NCBI GenBank assembly: GCA_023439505.1
Contig: JAEXNR010000007.1
Span: 186,001 to 250,000, forward strand
Reading direction: 5' to 3'
Source of the DNA: Bacillota bacterium
GTDB taxonomy: Bacteria > Bacillota > Clostridia > Lachnospirales > Lachnospiraceae
DNA length: 64,000 nucleotides
A model generated the notes under the pieces. That model saw only the letters and a program-made list of their open reading frames with translations. It made no database searches and had not been told where the DNA came from. This document shows, piece after piece, positions 23,159 to 31,602 of the stretch. A program made the position numbers and the translations under genes. Every line of letters starts with the position of its first letter. Position 1 is the first letter of the stretch.

Positions 23159-24541
23159 TTAATTATTGTATATCACTTGTAAATAAGCGCCTTCCTTCAA
23201 CAATTGCTTCTGAAGTTTTTCTACGCTGATTTTCCTTGTATCACCCCCTTCTTTCACAGCCAGGGCTGCTGCTGCTCCACATGCATGGCCGAGTGCACCT
23301 ACAGTTGGTGTTGTCCGTATCGCCGCCTGCGCTTCAAAAGTAGCGGATATACATCTTCCTGTAACCAATAAATTGGAAATCTCATTGCTGACCATGACCT
23401 CATATGGAATACTATAAAAAGTTCCGGGTTCTGAAACAAATGCACTATTCGTACCTTCTCCGTTGGGATTATGTATATCAATTGGATAGGCAGAATGAGC
23501 AATGACCGTTGAAAATTCTTTTCGTTCCAGGATATCTTCAGCAGTTAAAGTATAAATCCCCTTTAATTGTCTGGATCCCCGTATTCCAATAGATGGGCCT
23601 GTAAACTCTAAAATTGCATTCTGAAATCCCGGTACGTATTTTCTTAAAAAGAGATCCAACTCTCTGCATTGTTTTCTTCCCAGAAATTCTGCTTCACTAA
23701 GGGATGCCGCATTGGTTCCATCCTTACCCAATACTCTTGTAGTATTTATAATAAATTCACCCGGCGTATTGGTCTCGAAGCCAAGAACTTCTTCTCTTAA
23801 AATTTCAAGTTCTCCTCGTTCTCTTGCTTGCCTAAATTCTTTTTGAAAACCTGCAAAAGAAAGTCTGGAAGTCTGAAACATGAGCGCAATGTTATTCACC
23901 ATACGAGGAAACTCTTCCGCATGTGCCTCCATGTACTTCTTCAATTCGTCAGCGTCCACATTGCAATACTTCATATTCATGGTCATTGGCTGCATTGCTC
24001 CGTCGCTTTCTCTTCCCTTAGTCATAGGAGCATCTGCCCAAGCTGCAACATCACCGTCACCGGTAGCATCAACAAATACAGTCCCTTTTACTCTGTGCAA
24101 TCCATCTTTATTGCAGACAATTAAAGAGCATATTTTACCTCCCTCTACTGCGACCTCACCGATGGAAGTGTGAAATAAGACATCGCAGCCTGCCTGTTGA
24201 ATCATTTCATCCAACACAAGTTTTAATCCTTCTGATTGAAACGGAGTCAGGTAGTTTATATACTGTGTGGTATCTTTAATGTGACCCGGCGAATACCCTT
24301 TTTCCACCATAGCCTCCACCACTTCCTGCATAATTCCTTTAATAACCTGCTGTTCTCCCGCATGAAATGTCATCATAGGCCCGACACCGCAACCGGTTAA
24401 CGATCCCCCGAAGTACCCTGCCTGCTCAACAATTAATGTACTGGCTCCGCTTCTGCCTGAGGCTATAGCAGCAATTGCACCGGAAACACCTCCTCCAGCG
24501 ATGACTACATCATATTCTTTCCCATAAGAAAAACGTTCCAT
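23159..24541 (-). CDS. FAD-dependent oxidoreductase (FAD_oxidored family)
   Basis: 460 aa. The dinucleotide-binding fingerprint DVVIAGGGVSGAIAAIASGRSG (residues 10-31) is complete, followed by the GGSLTGCGVGP motif of the PF12831-type family. VKGTVFVDATGDGDVAAWA (about 150-170) is the second FAD motif, and the C-terminal NLLVTGRCISATFEAQAAIR closes the FAD site. It is the first gene of the operon, 32 bp before the permease. Family members oxidise varied organic substrates; together with the HyuA-like protein it suggests breakdown of a cyclic or amide compound. Confidence 0.88.
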   Translation of the reverse strand: MERFSYGKEYDVVIAGGGVSGAIAAIASGRSGASTLIVEQAGYFGGSLTGCGVGPMMTFHAGEQQVIKGIMQEVVEAMVEKGYSPGHIKDTTQYINYLTPFQSEGLKLVLDEMIQQAGCDVLFHTSIGEVAVEGGKICSLIVCNKDGLHRVKGTVFVDATGDGDVAAWADAPMTKGRESDGAMQPMTMNMKYCNVDADELKKYMEAHAEEFPRMVNNIALMFQTSRLSFAGFQKEFRQARERGELEILREEVLGFETNTPGEFIINTTRVLGKDGTNAASLSEAEFLGRKQCRELDLFLRKYVPGFQNAILEFTGPSIGIRGSRQLKGIYTLTAEDILERKEFSTVIAHSAYPIDIHNPNGEGTNSAFVSEPGTFYSIPYEVMVSNEISNLLVTGRCISATFEAQAAIRTTPTVGALGHACGAAAALAVKEGGDTRKISVEKLQKQLLKEGAYLQVIYNN

Positions 24542-24592
24542 CCAAACCTCCCACTTCTAATTTTTGAAAAAGCAAAATAATTTTATCATTTT

Positions 24593-24607
24593 TGAAAATT
24601 ATTTTCA
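24593..24607. promoter_or_regulatory. RpiR-type operator 1
   Basis: Perfect palindrome TGAAAAT-T-ATTTTCA, about 50 bp before the FAD oxidoreductase start. RpiR-family sites often have TGAAA/TTTCA arms. Confidence 0.6.
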
Positions 24608-24751
24608 TTTAATTTGATTGTTTTTTACAGCCCATTTTGCTTTTTTTGTGTAAATCCTATAGTTATTCGTATATATTACTTGTTTTTACGTTATTATGCT
24701 AACATACTTTTCATTACCTGTCAATAATCCTGAAGCTAATTTGAAAGTTTT

Positions 24752-24766
24752 TGAAGATTATTTTCA
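24752..24766. promoter_or_regulatory. RpiR-type operator 2
   Basis: TGAAGAT-T-ATTTTCA, one mismatch from operator 1, 17 bp upstream of the regulator promoter. Both sites end in ATTTTCATT. Confidence 0.55.
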
Positions 24767-24782
24767 TTGATTTTGTTTGGAA

Positions 24783-24811
24783 TTGCATTTATTGATACAA
24801 TATCGTATAAT
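24783..24811 (+). promoter_or_regulatory. sigma-A promoter of the rpiR-like gene
   Basis: TTGCAT at 24783-24788, TATAAT at 24806-24811, spacer 17 bp, about 30 bp before the ATG; AAGGAG is found between. Confidence 0.7.
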
Positions 24812-24841
24812 ATCATTAATAAATCATAAGGAGTCCTCAAT

Positions 24842-25699
24842 ATGGTATCTACTGTAATTTCGAAAATAGTTTCCATGCAACACAATTTTACGCTGAGCGA
24901 AAACGAAATTAGTCAATATGTAATAAACCATCCAGATCTGGTTGTTTCCAGCACCATAACTACAATTGCGAAAGAAACAGGCACATCGGAAGCAAGCATA
25001 AACAGATTCTGCAAAAAAATCGGATTTAAAGGTTTCAACGGATTTAAAATCGCTTTGGCCCAGGAGAATTTTTACAATAACATGATGAAACAAAATACAA
25101 ATTCAACGGATGGTGGCTTTATTTCTTCCGTAACTGCTGATTATCGCCAAATGCTGATTAATACATCCGCTATTATAGACGAAAATATAGTTCTGAAAGC
25201 CGTGGAGGCGCTTAAGACCGCAAAAAATATTCATATTTTTTCTCTTTCTAATTTATCGATTATAGCGAATGAATTGCAATTTCGATTCGATCAAATCGGA
25301 TATCACTCCAAGGCATATACGGATATTTTGGAAATGAGAATTCAGGCAACCAATATTACATCCGATGATCTGTCGATTATCATCGCACCTTCAATAACCA
25401 TGCGTGATATTTTTCAGATTGCAGGTGCTTCCATTGAACGTGGTGCTAAAAACTTAACCATAACCAGCTACGATTCGCCAAAATTAAATGATATATCCGA
25501 TTATAAATTTGTAATATGTGATAAAATTGTAGCAACTAATTCTATTTCCTTATCCAATAACATCATGTTCTTATATGTCATTGACATACTTTTTACCGCA
25601 TTACTCAGCTCTGATAAGTCCTTGCGTCAGAAAAAATTAAATAGCGATGCTATTTCCAGCAACTATCAGATGTCAAATTCTTTTGAATTAGAATATTAA
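24842..25699 (+). CDS. MurR/RpiR family transcriptional regulator
   Basis: 285 aa. N-terminal HTH_6 domain (about residues 1-75; MVSTVISKIVSMQHNFTLSENEISQYV, then the helix-turn-helix TTIAKETGTSEASINRFCKKIGFKGF) and a C-terminal SIS sugar-isomerase domain (about 115-260; KNIHIFSLSNLSIIANELQFRFDQIGYHS). Such regulators sense phosphosugars or related ligands. Divergent from the FAD oxidoreductase/permease/HyuA operon, with two near-identical palindromes between, so it very probably controls that operon and itself. The SIS domain and the epimerase at the operon end hint at a sugar-linked substrate. Confidence 0.93.
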   Translation: MVSTVISKIVSMQHNFTLSENEISQYVINHPDLVVSSTITTIAKETGTSEASINRFCKKIGFKGFNGFKIALAQENFYNNMMKQNTNSTDGGFISSVTADYRQMLINTSAIIDENIVLKAVEALKTAKNIHIFSLSNLSIIANELQFRFDQIGYHSKAYTDILEMRIQATNITSDDLSIIIAPSITMRDIFQIAGASIERGAKNLTITSYDSPKLNDISDYKFVICDKIVATNSISLSNNIMFLYVIDILFTALLSSDKSLRQKKLNSDAISSNYQMSNSFELEY

Positions 25700-25786
25700 T
25701 GGGGATAATCTGATGATCGTAATTATACTCCTGTTAATACCACAGATTTATCCGGCGCCATTGCTCTTCATTTGACAATACAAAAA

Positions 25787-25851
25787 TACTGTAAATTCTA
25801 TATTCATCAGCCGGAGGTAATCCCCCATTGACTTCCATGGAATTTACAGTA
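25787..25851. repeat. 12-bp perfect inverted repeat between convergent genes
   Basis: TACTGTAAATTC (25787-25798) and GAATTTACAGTA (25840-25851), 41-bp loop, no T-run. It may act as a transcription end or as a structured RNA; function not clear. Confidence 0.5.
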
Positions 25852-25943
25852 TTCCTCTTTAAAATCAGTTGACTAAAAACATCCACCTTCATCATAAAAG
25901 TATCGAGTAAGTATGAAGGCCTACTTTTAAGATTTTTAAAATA

Positions 25944-26474
25944 CTATAGCTCTATTTTTTTCTCAATGCATACCAGATTTACATCCTGGATTCCGTTGAA
26001 AGTACAAGGAATAATGCCGATTTCTTTATATCCGAATCTCTGATACATTGCCCGTGCACGTGAGTTTATCATGTTAGTATCAATTCTTAAATAAGGACAA
26101 TTGTTCTCTCTTGCGTATTTCTCATAGAACTCCACCATTTTCCTTCCGTAGCCGCGTTGTTTTACAGAAGGATCCACCACAAGGGTGTGCATCACCATGA
26201 CCTGGTCATCCTCTGCAGGATATTCCCACTGGCAGTTCTTGTATTCAGGAACCTGCTCCTTGTTCAGACGCATTGCAGCGACAATCACGCCATCCTCTTC
26301 CATAACAAACAGATCCTTATTCTCCAATGCCGTAACAGCTGTATTCCTGGTTGGATATACATCTCTTCTCCAGCCGATGCTGCAATTGCCCTTTTCTTCT
26401 TCTTCAATAATATGTCCAAAGATCAGTACCACCGCATCGATATCTTTTGGTTCTGCTTTTCGTATTTTATTCAT
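25944..26474 (-). CDS. GNAT family N-acetyltransferase
   Basis: 176 aa. The acetyl-CoA motif HTLVVDPSVKQRGYGRKMVEFYEKYARENN (about 96-125; pattern Q/RxxGxG/A) is intact, followed by the typical YLRIDTNMINSRARAMYQRFGYKEIG end. The N-terminus IRKAEPKDIDAVVLIF is also standard. Substrate unknown. It lies 19 bp downstream of the beta-helix pseudogene on the same strand. Confidence 0.9.
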   Translation of the reverse strand: MNKIRKAEPKDIDAVVLIFGHIIEEEEKGNCSIGWRRDVYPTRNTAVTALENKDLFVMEEDGVIVAAMRLNKEQVPEYKNCQWEYPAEDDQVMVMHTLVVDPSVKQRGYGRKMVEFYEKYARENNCPYLRIDTNMINSRARAMYQRFGYKEIGIIPCTFNGIQDVNLVCIEKKIEL

Positions 26475-26492
26475 ACCTTGCGCTCCATTTAA

Positions 26493-27826
26493 CTATAGTA
26501 TCTTATTACCATTTGCCTTGCTTCCCTCAGAATTGTATATATTAATCTCCTGCTTTCGTTGGCAATTGGTTATTGTATTATTGCTAATCGTTGCATAATT
26601 CGCTCCATATACAAAAACGCCCCGATTATTTAATGTAGAGCCGGTGTTTCCAGTAATTTTATTATATGAAATCCTGGCATAGTTACTATTTAAATTAACT
26701 GATATTCCATTATCTGATGATCCTGTAATAGTATTGGCGCGAATGGAACAGTGATTACTACTGTTATAAAGGAAGATGCCATTTTTAGCTGCATCCTTGA
26801 CTAAATTCTTGTATACCACCGATTTGTCGGATGAAGAAAGTCCAATTCCACCATAGTTACTTAAGGCCTTCCCAGTCGAATATAACTTGTTGTAATATAA
26901 TTTGCTATGATAAGATTGATCCATATATATTCCATGCTGTTCCGTTCTTGTTACAATGTTATTCCCAATATAACCTTCTGGCGCATCTGAAACAAAAATC
27001 CCACTTCTCTTAGCATCCGATATTGAATTGTTCTTGATTGAAACTCCTGACAAAGGACGTTCTTTATTTCCTATTATACGAATCCCATCTCCCCATAGAA
27101 AGGCTTTACCGGAATTATACTGATGAAGGTTTTTAATCATATTACTCCTCCATGCTGCCAATGCCCGCGAATTTGGGCGTCAGCACAAATTTGCCGTGTG
27201 AAAATTTTAATTTTCACACTACCCTCAATACTTATATGATAATTCTCTGGCAGACCCTCCTGAATTGTACCGGGAAGAGGATTCATATAATGTATCCCAC
27301 TGTCATTGATATACGTGTATACTATAACTCCTGCACTTGCATTTGTAATTATGTTATTGCTAATTAATACATTCACATAATGATAGGCTTTAATCGCAGC
27401 TTCAGTTATATCATGGAAATTATTATTGGAGATTGTAATATTCTTATGAAAGACTCCCTTAATTGATGTATGTGAACCGATCGCTCTTGGATAGTCATAA
27501 ACCTCATTATTTGTTATGGTGATGCCATCACAGGGTAAATCGTCGTAATGGATCTCATTCATTTGCATAGAAGGAACCAAAACATCATCATGAACAATAT
27601 CTAATTGGATCGCTTCTTTTGGCGTACTACCTTGATAACCATACAAAGTACAGCCATCAACTATACTATTTCTTACACCTGCAAAGAGAATTAATTTACT
27701 TCCTTCCGGAACATTACATATCGTTGCATTTTGGATCGTAATATCAGAGGCATGAATAAACCTGAAACTTTCTGACAGGTCTCCTATCAAGCATTCTATC
27801 TGTTTCGTTGTTGTCATAAAATGCAA
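26493..27826 (-). pseudogene. parallel beta-helix (pectate-lyase-like) protein, interrupted by a repeat element
   Basis: Two minus-strand frames, 27137-27826 and 26493-27161, together read as one beta-helix protein. Both show short repeating strands with Asn ladders: GITITNNEVYDYP, NITISNNNFHDI, NVLISNNIITNAS in the first; SIKNNSISDAKRSGIFVSD, YARISYNKITGNTGS, YATISNNTITNCQ in the second. Between them lies an 85-bp palindromic element (27135-27221) that shifts frame. The 5' frame also lacks a ribosome binding site, so the gene was probably truncated there too. Proteins of this fold usually bind or cleave polysaccharide. The second half could still be expressed, since the repeat end supplies GGAGG and an ATG at 27140. 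Confidence 0.75.
27135..27221. repeat. palindromic repeat element, copy 1 (inside beta-helix gene)
   Basis: Shares a stretch of about 85 bp with 35163-35249, with only two mismatches seen. It contains three potential hairpins: CCCGCGAATTTGGGC, GCACAAATTTGC and the strong GTGTGAAAATT-TT-AATTTTCACAC (27197-27220). No transposase is encoded. MITE/REP-like. Confidence 0.85.
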
Positions 27827-27998
27827 CTATTGTTTCATAGATCCAGTAATTAACTCACGCTTTTTAGCCTGATTGCCATTGTTAATCATTTCCTGTATTC
27901 TATCATAATATCAGATATAATACCATCCTCTCCTATTCCAATTTCCCATCGATTGATATCGTAATTAGAACATGTGCTCACCGGACAGAAGATGTTTT

Positions 27999-28577
27999 CT
28001 ACAATACCGGTGTTTTTATGCCGAAATAACCATTTACTGCCGCCAGAATCAGAATAAAAAACCCAATAAGAATAAATGCCCCCACCAGATTGCCCCGTTT
28101 CAGTTCTGCCACTTCACGCAGGTAAATGATATAAAGTATTGTTTTCCAAAGTAGAATCCCAACAAATACTATATTAAATACCATTCCCCAGACAACGCTG
28201 TTCCAAAAGAGATAAAAATAAGCTTCTGTAATTGCCACTACAATAGAACAAAGTAGTGTTGGCACATAGGTAAGCCCCCATGTTTTGGTATAATTCATAA
28301 AGGATGTTCTACTGCCAAAGCACTTACCTGCCAGCCAGATTACAACATTGATTGCTAGGTAAGTTGCAATACTTAAAACCACTGTCAACGCGGTTTTTGG
28401 TAAATCAAAGGTATCATGCTCCTTATCGCTGATATATTGCAGCAAGGGTTCCAACACTGAATTTACCAGGATGGTAAGAATGACCAGTCCCCATGCCACT
28501 TTAGTATTTCTTGCCCGAAAGGCATCTACGGGCTTATTTAACACCTGCAAAACTGTTTCCATTTTCTCAGCCTCCAA
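27999..28577 (-). CDS. Yip1-domain membrane protein
   Basis: 192 aa with five predicted membrane helices (about residues 28-48, 66-90, 105-130, 135-150, 165-185). The N-terminal 'V..VL.KPVDAFRA' and the central FGSRTSFMNYTKTWGLTYVPTLL are typical of the Yip1/DUF1282 type. Function in bacteria is unknown. It overlaps the preceding small membrane gene by 11 bp and closes the operon started by the ABC ATPase at 31449. Confidence 0.75.
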   Translation of the reverse strand: MEAEKMETVLQVLNKPVDAFRARNTKVAWGLVILTILVNSVLEPLLQYISDKEHDTFDLPKTALTVVLSIATYLAINVVIWLAGKCFGSRTSFMNYTKTWGLTYVPTLLCSIVVAITEAYFYLFWNSVVWGMVFNIVFVGILLWKTILYIIYLREVAELKRGNLVGAFILIGFFILILAAVNGYFGIKTPVL

Positions 28578-28836
28578 ACATGCTTAGGAGCAGATTCGTA
28601 TATTCTCTCCCAAATAGTAAGGTAAACACAATTGCTTGCATTGCCGCTGTACCAAATGCAAATCTCCAGGGATATACCGTAATCCAACTGCCTATTTTAT
28701 CAAAAACCGAAGGATCCTTCGCCTTTCCTTCCATCAATACATACGTTAGCATTTGATCTTTTTGTTTTTGCGTAGGTAGTGTTTTATCTGATAGGCTGTC
28801 AAATATGGTTTCAAACGGGTCATTTGATTTATTCAT
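28567..28836 (-). CDS. small single-helix membrane protein, possible anti-sigma factor
   Basis: 89 aa: a soluble, charged N-terminus (residues 1-45), one membrane helix (about 52-75), short tail. Start overlaps the end of the ECF sigma gene by 8 bp. Position directly after the sigma gene and the topology fit an anti-sigma factor, but it has no zinc-binding HxxxCxxC motif. No family recognised. Confidence 0.65.
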   Translation of the reverse strand: MNKSNDPFETIFDSLSDKTLPTQKQKDQMLTYVLMEGKAKDPSVFDKIGSWITVYPWRFAFGTAAMQAIVFTLLFGREYTNLLLSMFGG

Positions 28837-29380
28837 AAAAGCGCTCCTCCTTTTCTTTCATCGCTTTATATTCTTTCATAAAAGCACCTTTCGCCCTTTG
28901 CAGCATACTTTCAATGGCTTTCGGCGTTTTATCAATGGTTTTTGCAATTTCCTTGACACTCCTCTTATCCACATATTTCATTAACAGAATCATCCGATAG
29001 TGAGTCTCCAACTTGTTCAGACATTGGCGGATCTCTTGATTTTCTATGGATTTTACTATCTTTAAATCCAGGTTTTGAAGCGGATCTGATATTTGATCCG
29101 CATGATCAATATCACAGGTGTCAAACTTTTGTCCGTATTGCTTACGGTAATAATCATTCAGTTTGTTTCTTGCAATACGAAATACCCATGTGCGCTCTGA
29201 ACATAATCCTCTGAACTGATTTAACCCCCTAAAGACATCAAGGAATATATCCTGGGAGATATCCTCTGCCACAGCAGAACGAAAGCCTGTACGCATGAAA
29301 ATAAACTGATACACTTCGTCAATATATGTCTTATAGAGAAGGATAAATCGTTCTTCCTTTTCATTTCCCTGTGCATCCAT
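28829..29380 (-). CDS. ECF-type RNA polymerase sigma factor
   Basis: 183 aa. Sigma region 2 (about 15-80; YIDEVYQFIFMRTGFRSAVAEDISQDIFLDVFRGL, then WVFRIARNKLNDYYRK) and region 4 (about 118-170; RMILLMKYVDKRSVKEIAKTIDKTPKAIESMLQRAK) are complete. It follows a lipoprotein gene by 10 bp and overlaps the small membrane gene, within the same run as an ABC exporter, which suggests the operon answers an envelope signal. Confidence 0.92.
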   Translation of the reverse strand: MDAQGNEKEERFILLYKTYIDEVYQFIFMRTGFRSAVAEDISQDIFLDVFRGLNQFRGLCSERTWVFRIARNKLNDYYRKQYGQKFDTCDIDHADQISDPLQNLDLKIVKSIENQEIRQCLNKLETHYRMILLMKYVDKRSVKEIAKTIDKTPKAIESMLQRAKGAFMKEYKAMKEKEERFYE

Positions 29381-29389
29381 AAACCTACC

Positions 29390-29797
29390 TCATTGAACAA
29401 TCAATTCTTTAGAAAGCAGAACATCCTCACCATATACAACTTCGAATTTTGCTGTACCGGCGGTTACTTTATCTGCATCCAATGAAAAGACCATAATACC
29501 GCATTTATCTGTCTGCATAGCTTGCGTTTCAGTTTTAACTTCCTTATCATCCACGGACCACTTAGCTGTGTATTCTGTTCCCAATGGTGACTCTATAAAA
29601 TAAACACTTGCATAAATTGCCTGATTCTTATCAAACTGATCCGGCTGTACTGCTTTTTCCAGAGCTTCTTTTTCGGTATACTGCTCATGAGATATCACAC
29701 AGCTTTGAATGGTATTCGTATTCCCATTGCATCCGGTTAAAGCAGCAACAATAAACCCAACGATAAGAAACCGTACGATCCTTCTATTTTGTTTCAT
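29390..29797 (-). CDS. small lipoprotein
   Basis: 135 aa. A basic N-terminus, hydrophobic stretch and lipobox (AALTGC, Cys23) predict a lipid-anchored exported protein. The rest (about 30-135) looks like one small beta domain with a YFIESPLGTEYTAKWSVDDKEVKTE segment reminiscent of FlgD-like or Ig-like folds. Same strand, 12 bp after the permease; it may be the sensory or accessory part of the ABC/sigma operon. Confidence 0.75.
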   Translation of the reverse strand: MKQNRRIVRFLIVGFIVAALTGCNGNTNTIQSCVISHEQYTEKEALEKAVQPDQFDKNQAIYASVYFIESPLGTEYTAKWSVDDKEVKTETQAMQTDKCGIMVFSLDADKVTAGTAKFEVVYGEDVLLSKELIVQ

Positions 29798-29809
29798 AAT
29801 AAATCCTCC

Positions 29810-30589
29810 CTACTCACCATAATTTAATTCATCCTGTTTACAAAATGAAATGAACGCAATAGCCAGAAACACGATAATACCGGTTGTAAATACAGCAGTC
29901 ACTTTGATGTATTGTGCAGTTCCCTGATAATGAGCAAGTGCTTCCATCATAATGCCCGGTGCTATGAGGCTTATACTCTCCTTAACCTTCTGAGTCCAGT
30001 GAAAAGCTATCCCGAAACCATCTACAATTAAAACGAAGAATCTGGGCATCAGGATCAGCCCACAGGCCAGGCTTGATATCAGTGCAGTTTTAGTAGAACG
30101 TGCAAGCACTGATATTGCAATGCCCATTGAAGCATACACCATAATATACCCCCATAGTGGCAGAAAATATTGAACCACTACCATCCAATGTGCCATATTG
30201 TGACTAGTAGATACAATGACGGCGGTTACCGGGATCAGATAAGTCAGGGACAGTACCAGAGATACCATAACCAGGGTGACTAGTTTACCGCAAAAGACCA
30301 GAGGTTTTGAGATACCGGTACAAAGAATACAATCTAAAACATTATGCTGGCGGTCAGAGGATATCAGGTCAAAATAGATGGACAATACCGCCCATGCACC
30401 AAAAATAATTTGAGGTAAAAACAGCGCCATAAAATCGATATCACCTTGTCTCATTAACGTCGTTTTTCCACTTGTGGCAAAAAAGAAAAATACACCAAGT
30501 GCCGCCAAAGTGCCCCAGATCATCAAAGTACGTAAATTAAGAGCTTTTCTGGTATCGCGAAGCGTAAGTTTAAACAAAGCATAATTCAT
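29810..30589 (-). CDS. ABC-2 type transporter permease
   Basis: 259 aa, six predicted membrane helices (starts near residues 22, 52, 105, 140, 170, 230). The signature 'YFDLISSDRQHNVLDCILCTGISK' (about 72-95) is typical of ABC-2 permeases working with a separate ATPase. Its ATG overlaps the ATPase TGA, so it is the direct partner of the upstream gene. Confidence 0.87.
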   Translation of the reverse strand: MNYALFKLTLRDTRKALNLRTLMIWGTLAALGVFFFFATSGKTTLMRQGDIDFMALFLPQIIFGAWAVLSIYFDLISSDRQHNVLDCILCTGISKPLVFCGKLVTLVMVSLVLSLTYLIPVTAVIVSTSHNMAHWMVVVQYFLPLWGYIMVYASMGIAISVLARSTKTALISSLACGLILMPRFFVLIVDGFGIAFHWTQKVKESISLIAPGIMMEALAHYQGTAQYIKVTAVFTTGIIVFLAIAFISFCKQDELNYGE

Positions 30590-31449
30590 CCTGCGCTCTC
30601 CTCTCCACGCATATCCAATTGTTGATGGACAATCGTTGTAAGGTTAGATGCTGATACCTCAAAGACAGAAATAGAATGAAGTGCAAGTTCCTTGACTAAC
30701 TCGGAGACCGTATTCTTATCTCCATTTACGGTCAGCATTGTATGATCCCCATTTATTTGAATGAGATATCTGCTTTGCAGCAAGGTCAGTATTTCATAGG
30801 GAACCGGTGTTGCTTTTACAATATAACTGTTCTCCAGCTTTTGATAGTGTAGCAGTCGTCCTTTTTCCATTATGGCCACATGACTGCATATTTCGTTTAA
30901 ATCACCCAGAATGTGTGATGATACAAGGATACTCTTTCCGTTTGAGCGGATTGATTTAATAATCTCCATTATTTCAAATGTGGCTTTGGGATCAAGTCCG
31001 GCGGTGGGTTCATCCAAAATATAAAAATCAGGATCACCGGACATTGCTATGACAATCTGAAGTTTCTTTTGCTGTCCCGGTGAAAGATGTTTCACCTTCT
31101 TTGATACATCCAATTCCAACTTTTTGCACAATGCCAGACTCTCGTTTAAATCAGCATGTTTCATCCCGGCAAAAAATCGAATGGTATGGTTAACACAACT
31201 GTTATCGTCGAATCGGCAGCTCTGCGGCATATATCCAATAAACTTCTTATTTGTATGCCTTATGATCCTACCGCCCGATGGCCTCATAAGACCACTGATC
31301 AATCGAAGAAGCGTGGTTTTGCCCGCACCGTTTTGACCAATCAATCCATAGACTGATCCCTTCTCAACTGTTAAATTGATGTCATGAAGTATTTTGGATT
31401 TACCAAAGGATTTATCCAATTTTATCACTTGTAATGCGTAATCTTCCAT
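30586..31449 (-). CDS. ABC transporter ATP-binding protein
   Basis: About 287 aa from ATG 31449, chosen because GGAAAGG precedes it; the longer frame would add 24 basic residues. Walker A GQNGAGKTT (about 40-48), Q-loop 'YMPQSC', signature HLSPGQQKKL (about 135, variant of LSGGQ), Walker B DFYILDEPTAGLDP and the switch His are present. It is a single-domain ATPase of the export type for the ABC-2 permease. Confidence 0.93.
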   Translation of the reverse strand: MEDYALQVIKLDKSFGKSKILHDINLTVEKGSVYGLIGQNGAGKTTLLRLISGLMRPSGGRIIRHTNKKFIGYMPQSCRFDDNSCVNHTIRFFAGMKHADLNESLALCKKLELDVSKKVKHLSPGQQKKLQIVIAMSGDPDFYILDEPTAGLDPKATFEIMEIIKSIRSNGKSILVSSHILGDLNEICSHVAIMEKGRLLHYQKLENSYIVKATPVPYEILTLLQSRYLIQINGDHTMLTVNGDKNTVSELVKELALHSISVFEVSASNLTTIVHQQLDMRGEESAG

Positions 31450-31602
31450 AGGATACCTTTCCTTTCTGAACGTCTTTTTGTTCAATAGGATAGTCGTATC
31501 ATAAAGTAAAATCCTTCGCATCTTTAAAAAAATTCTTTTTTTATAAGGGAAACAGCCCGAATGAGCTTAGAAGTGTCTGGTTTTGGCCCAAGGAATCTGC
31601 TT

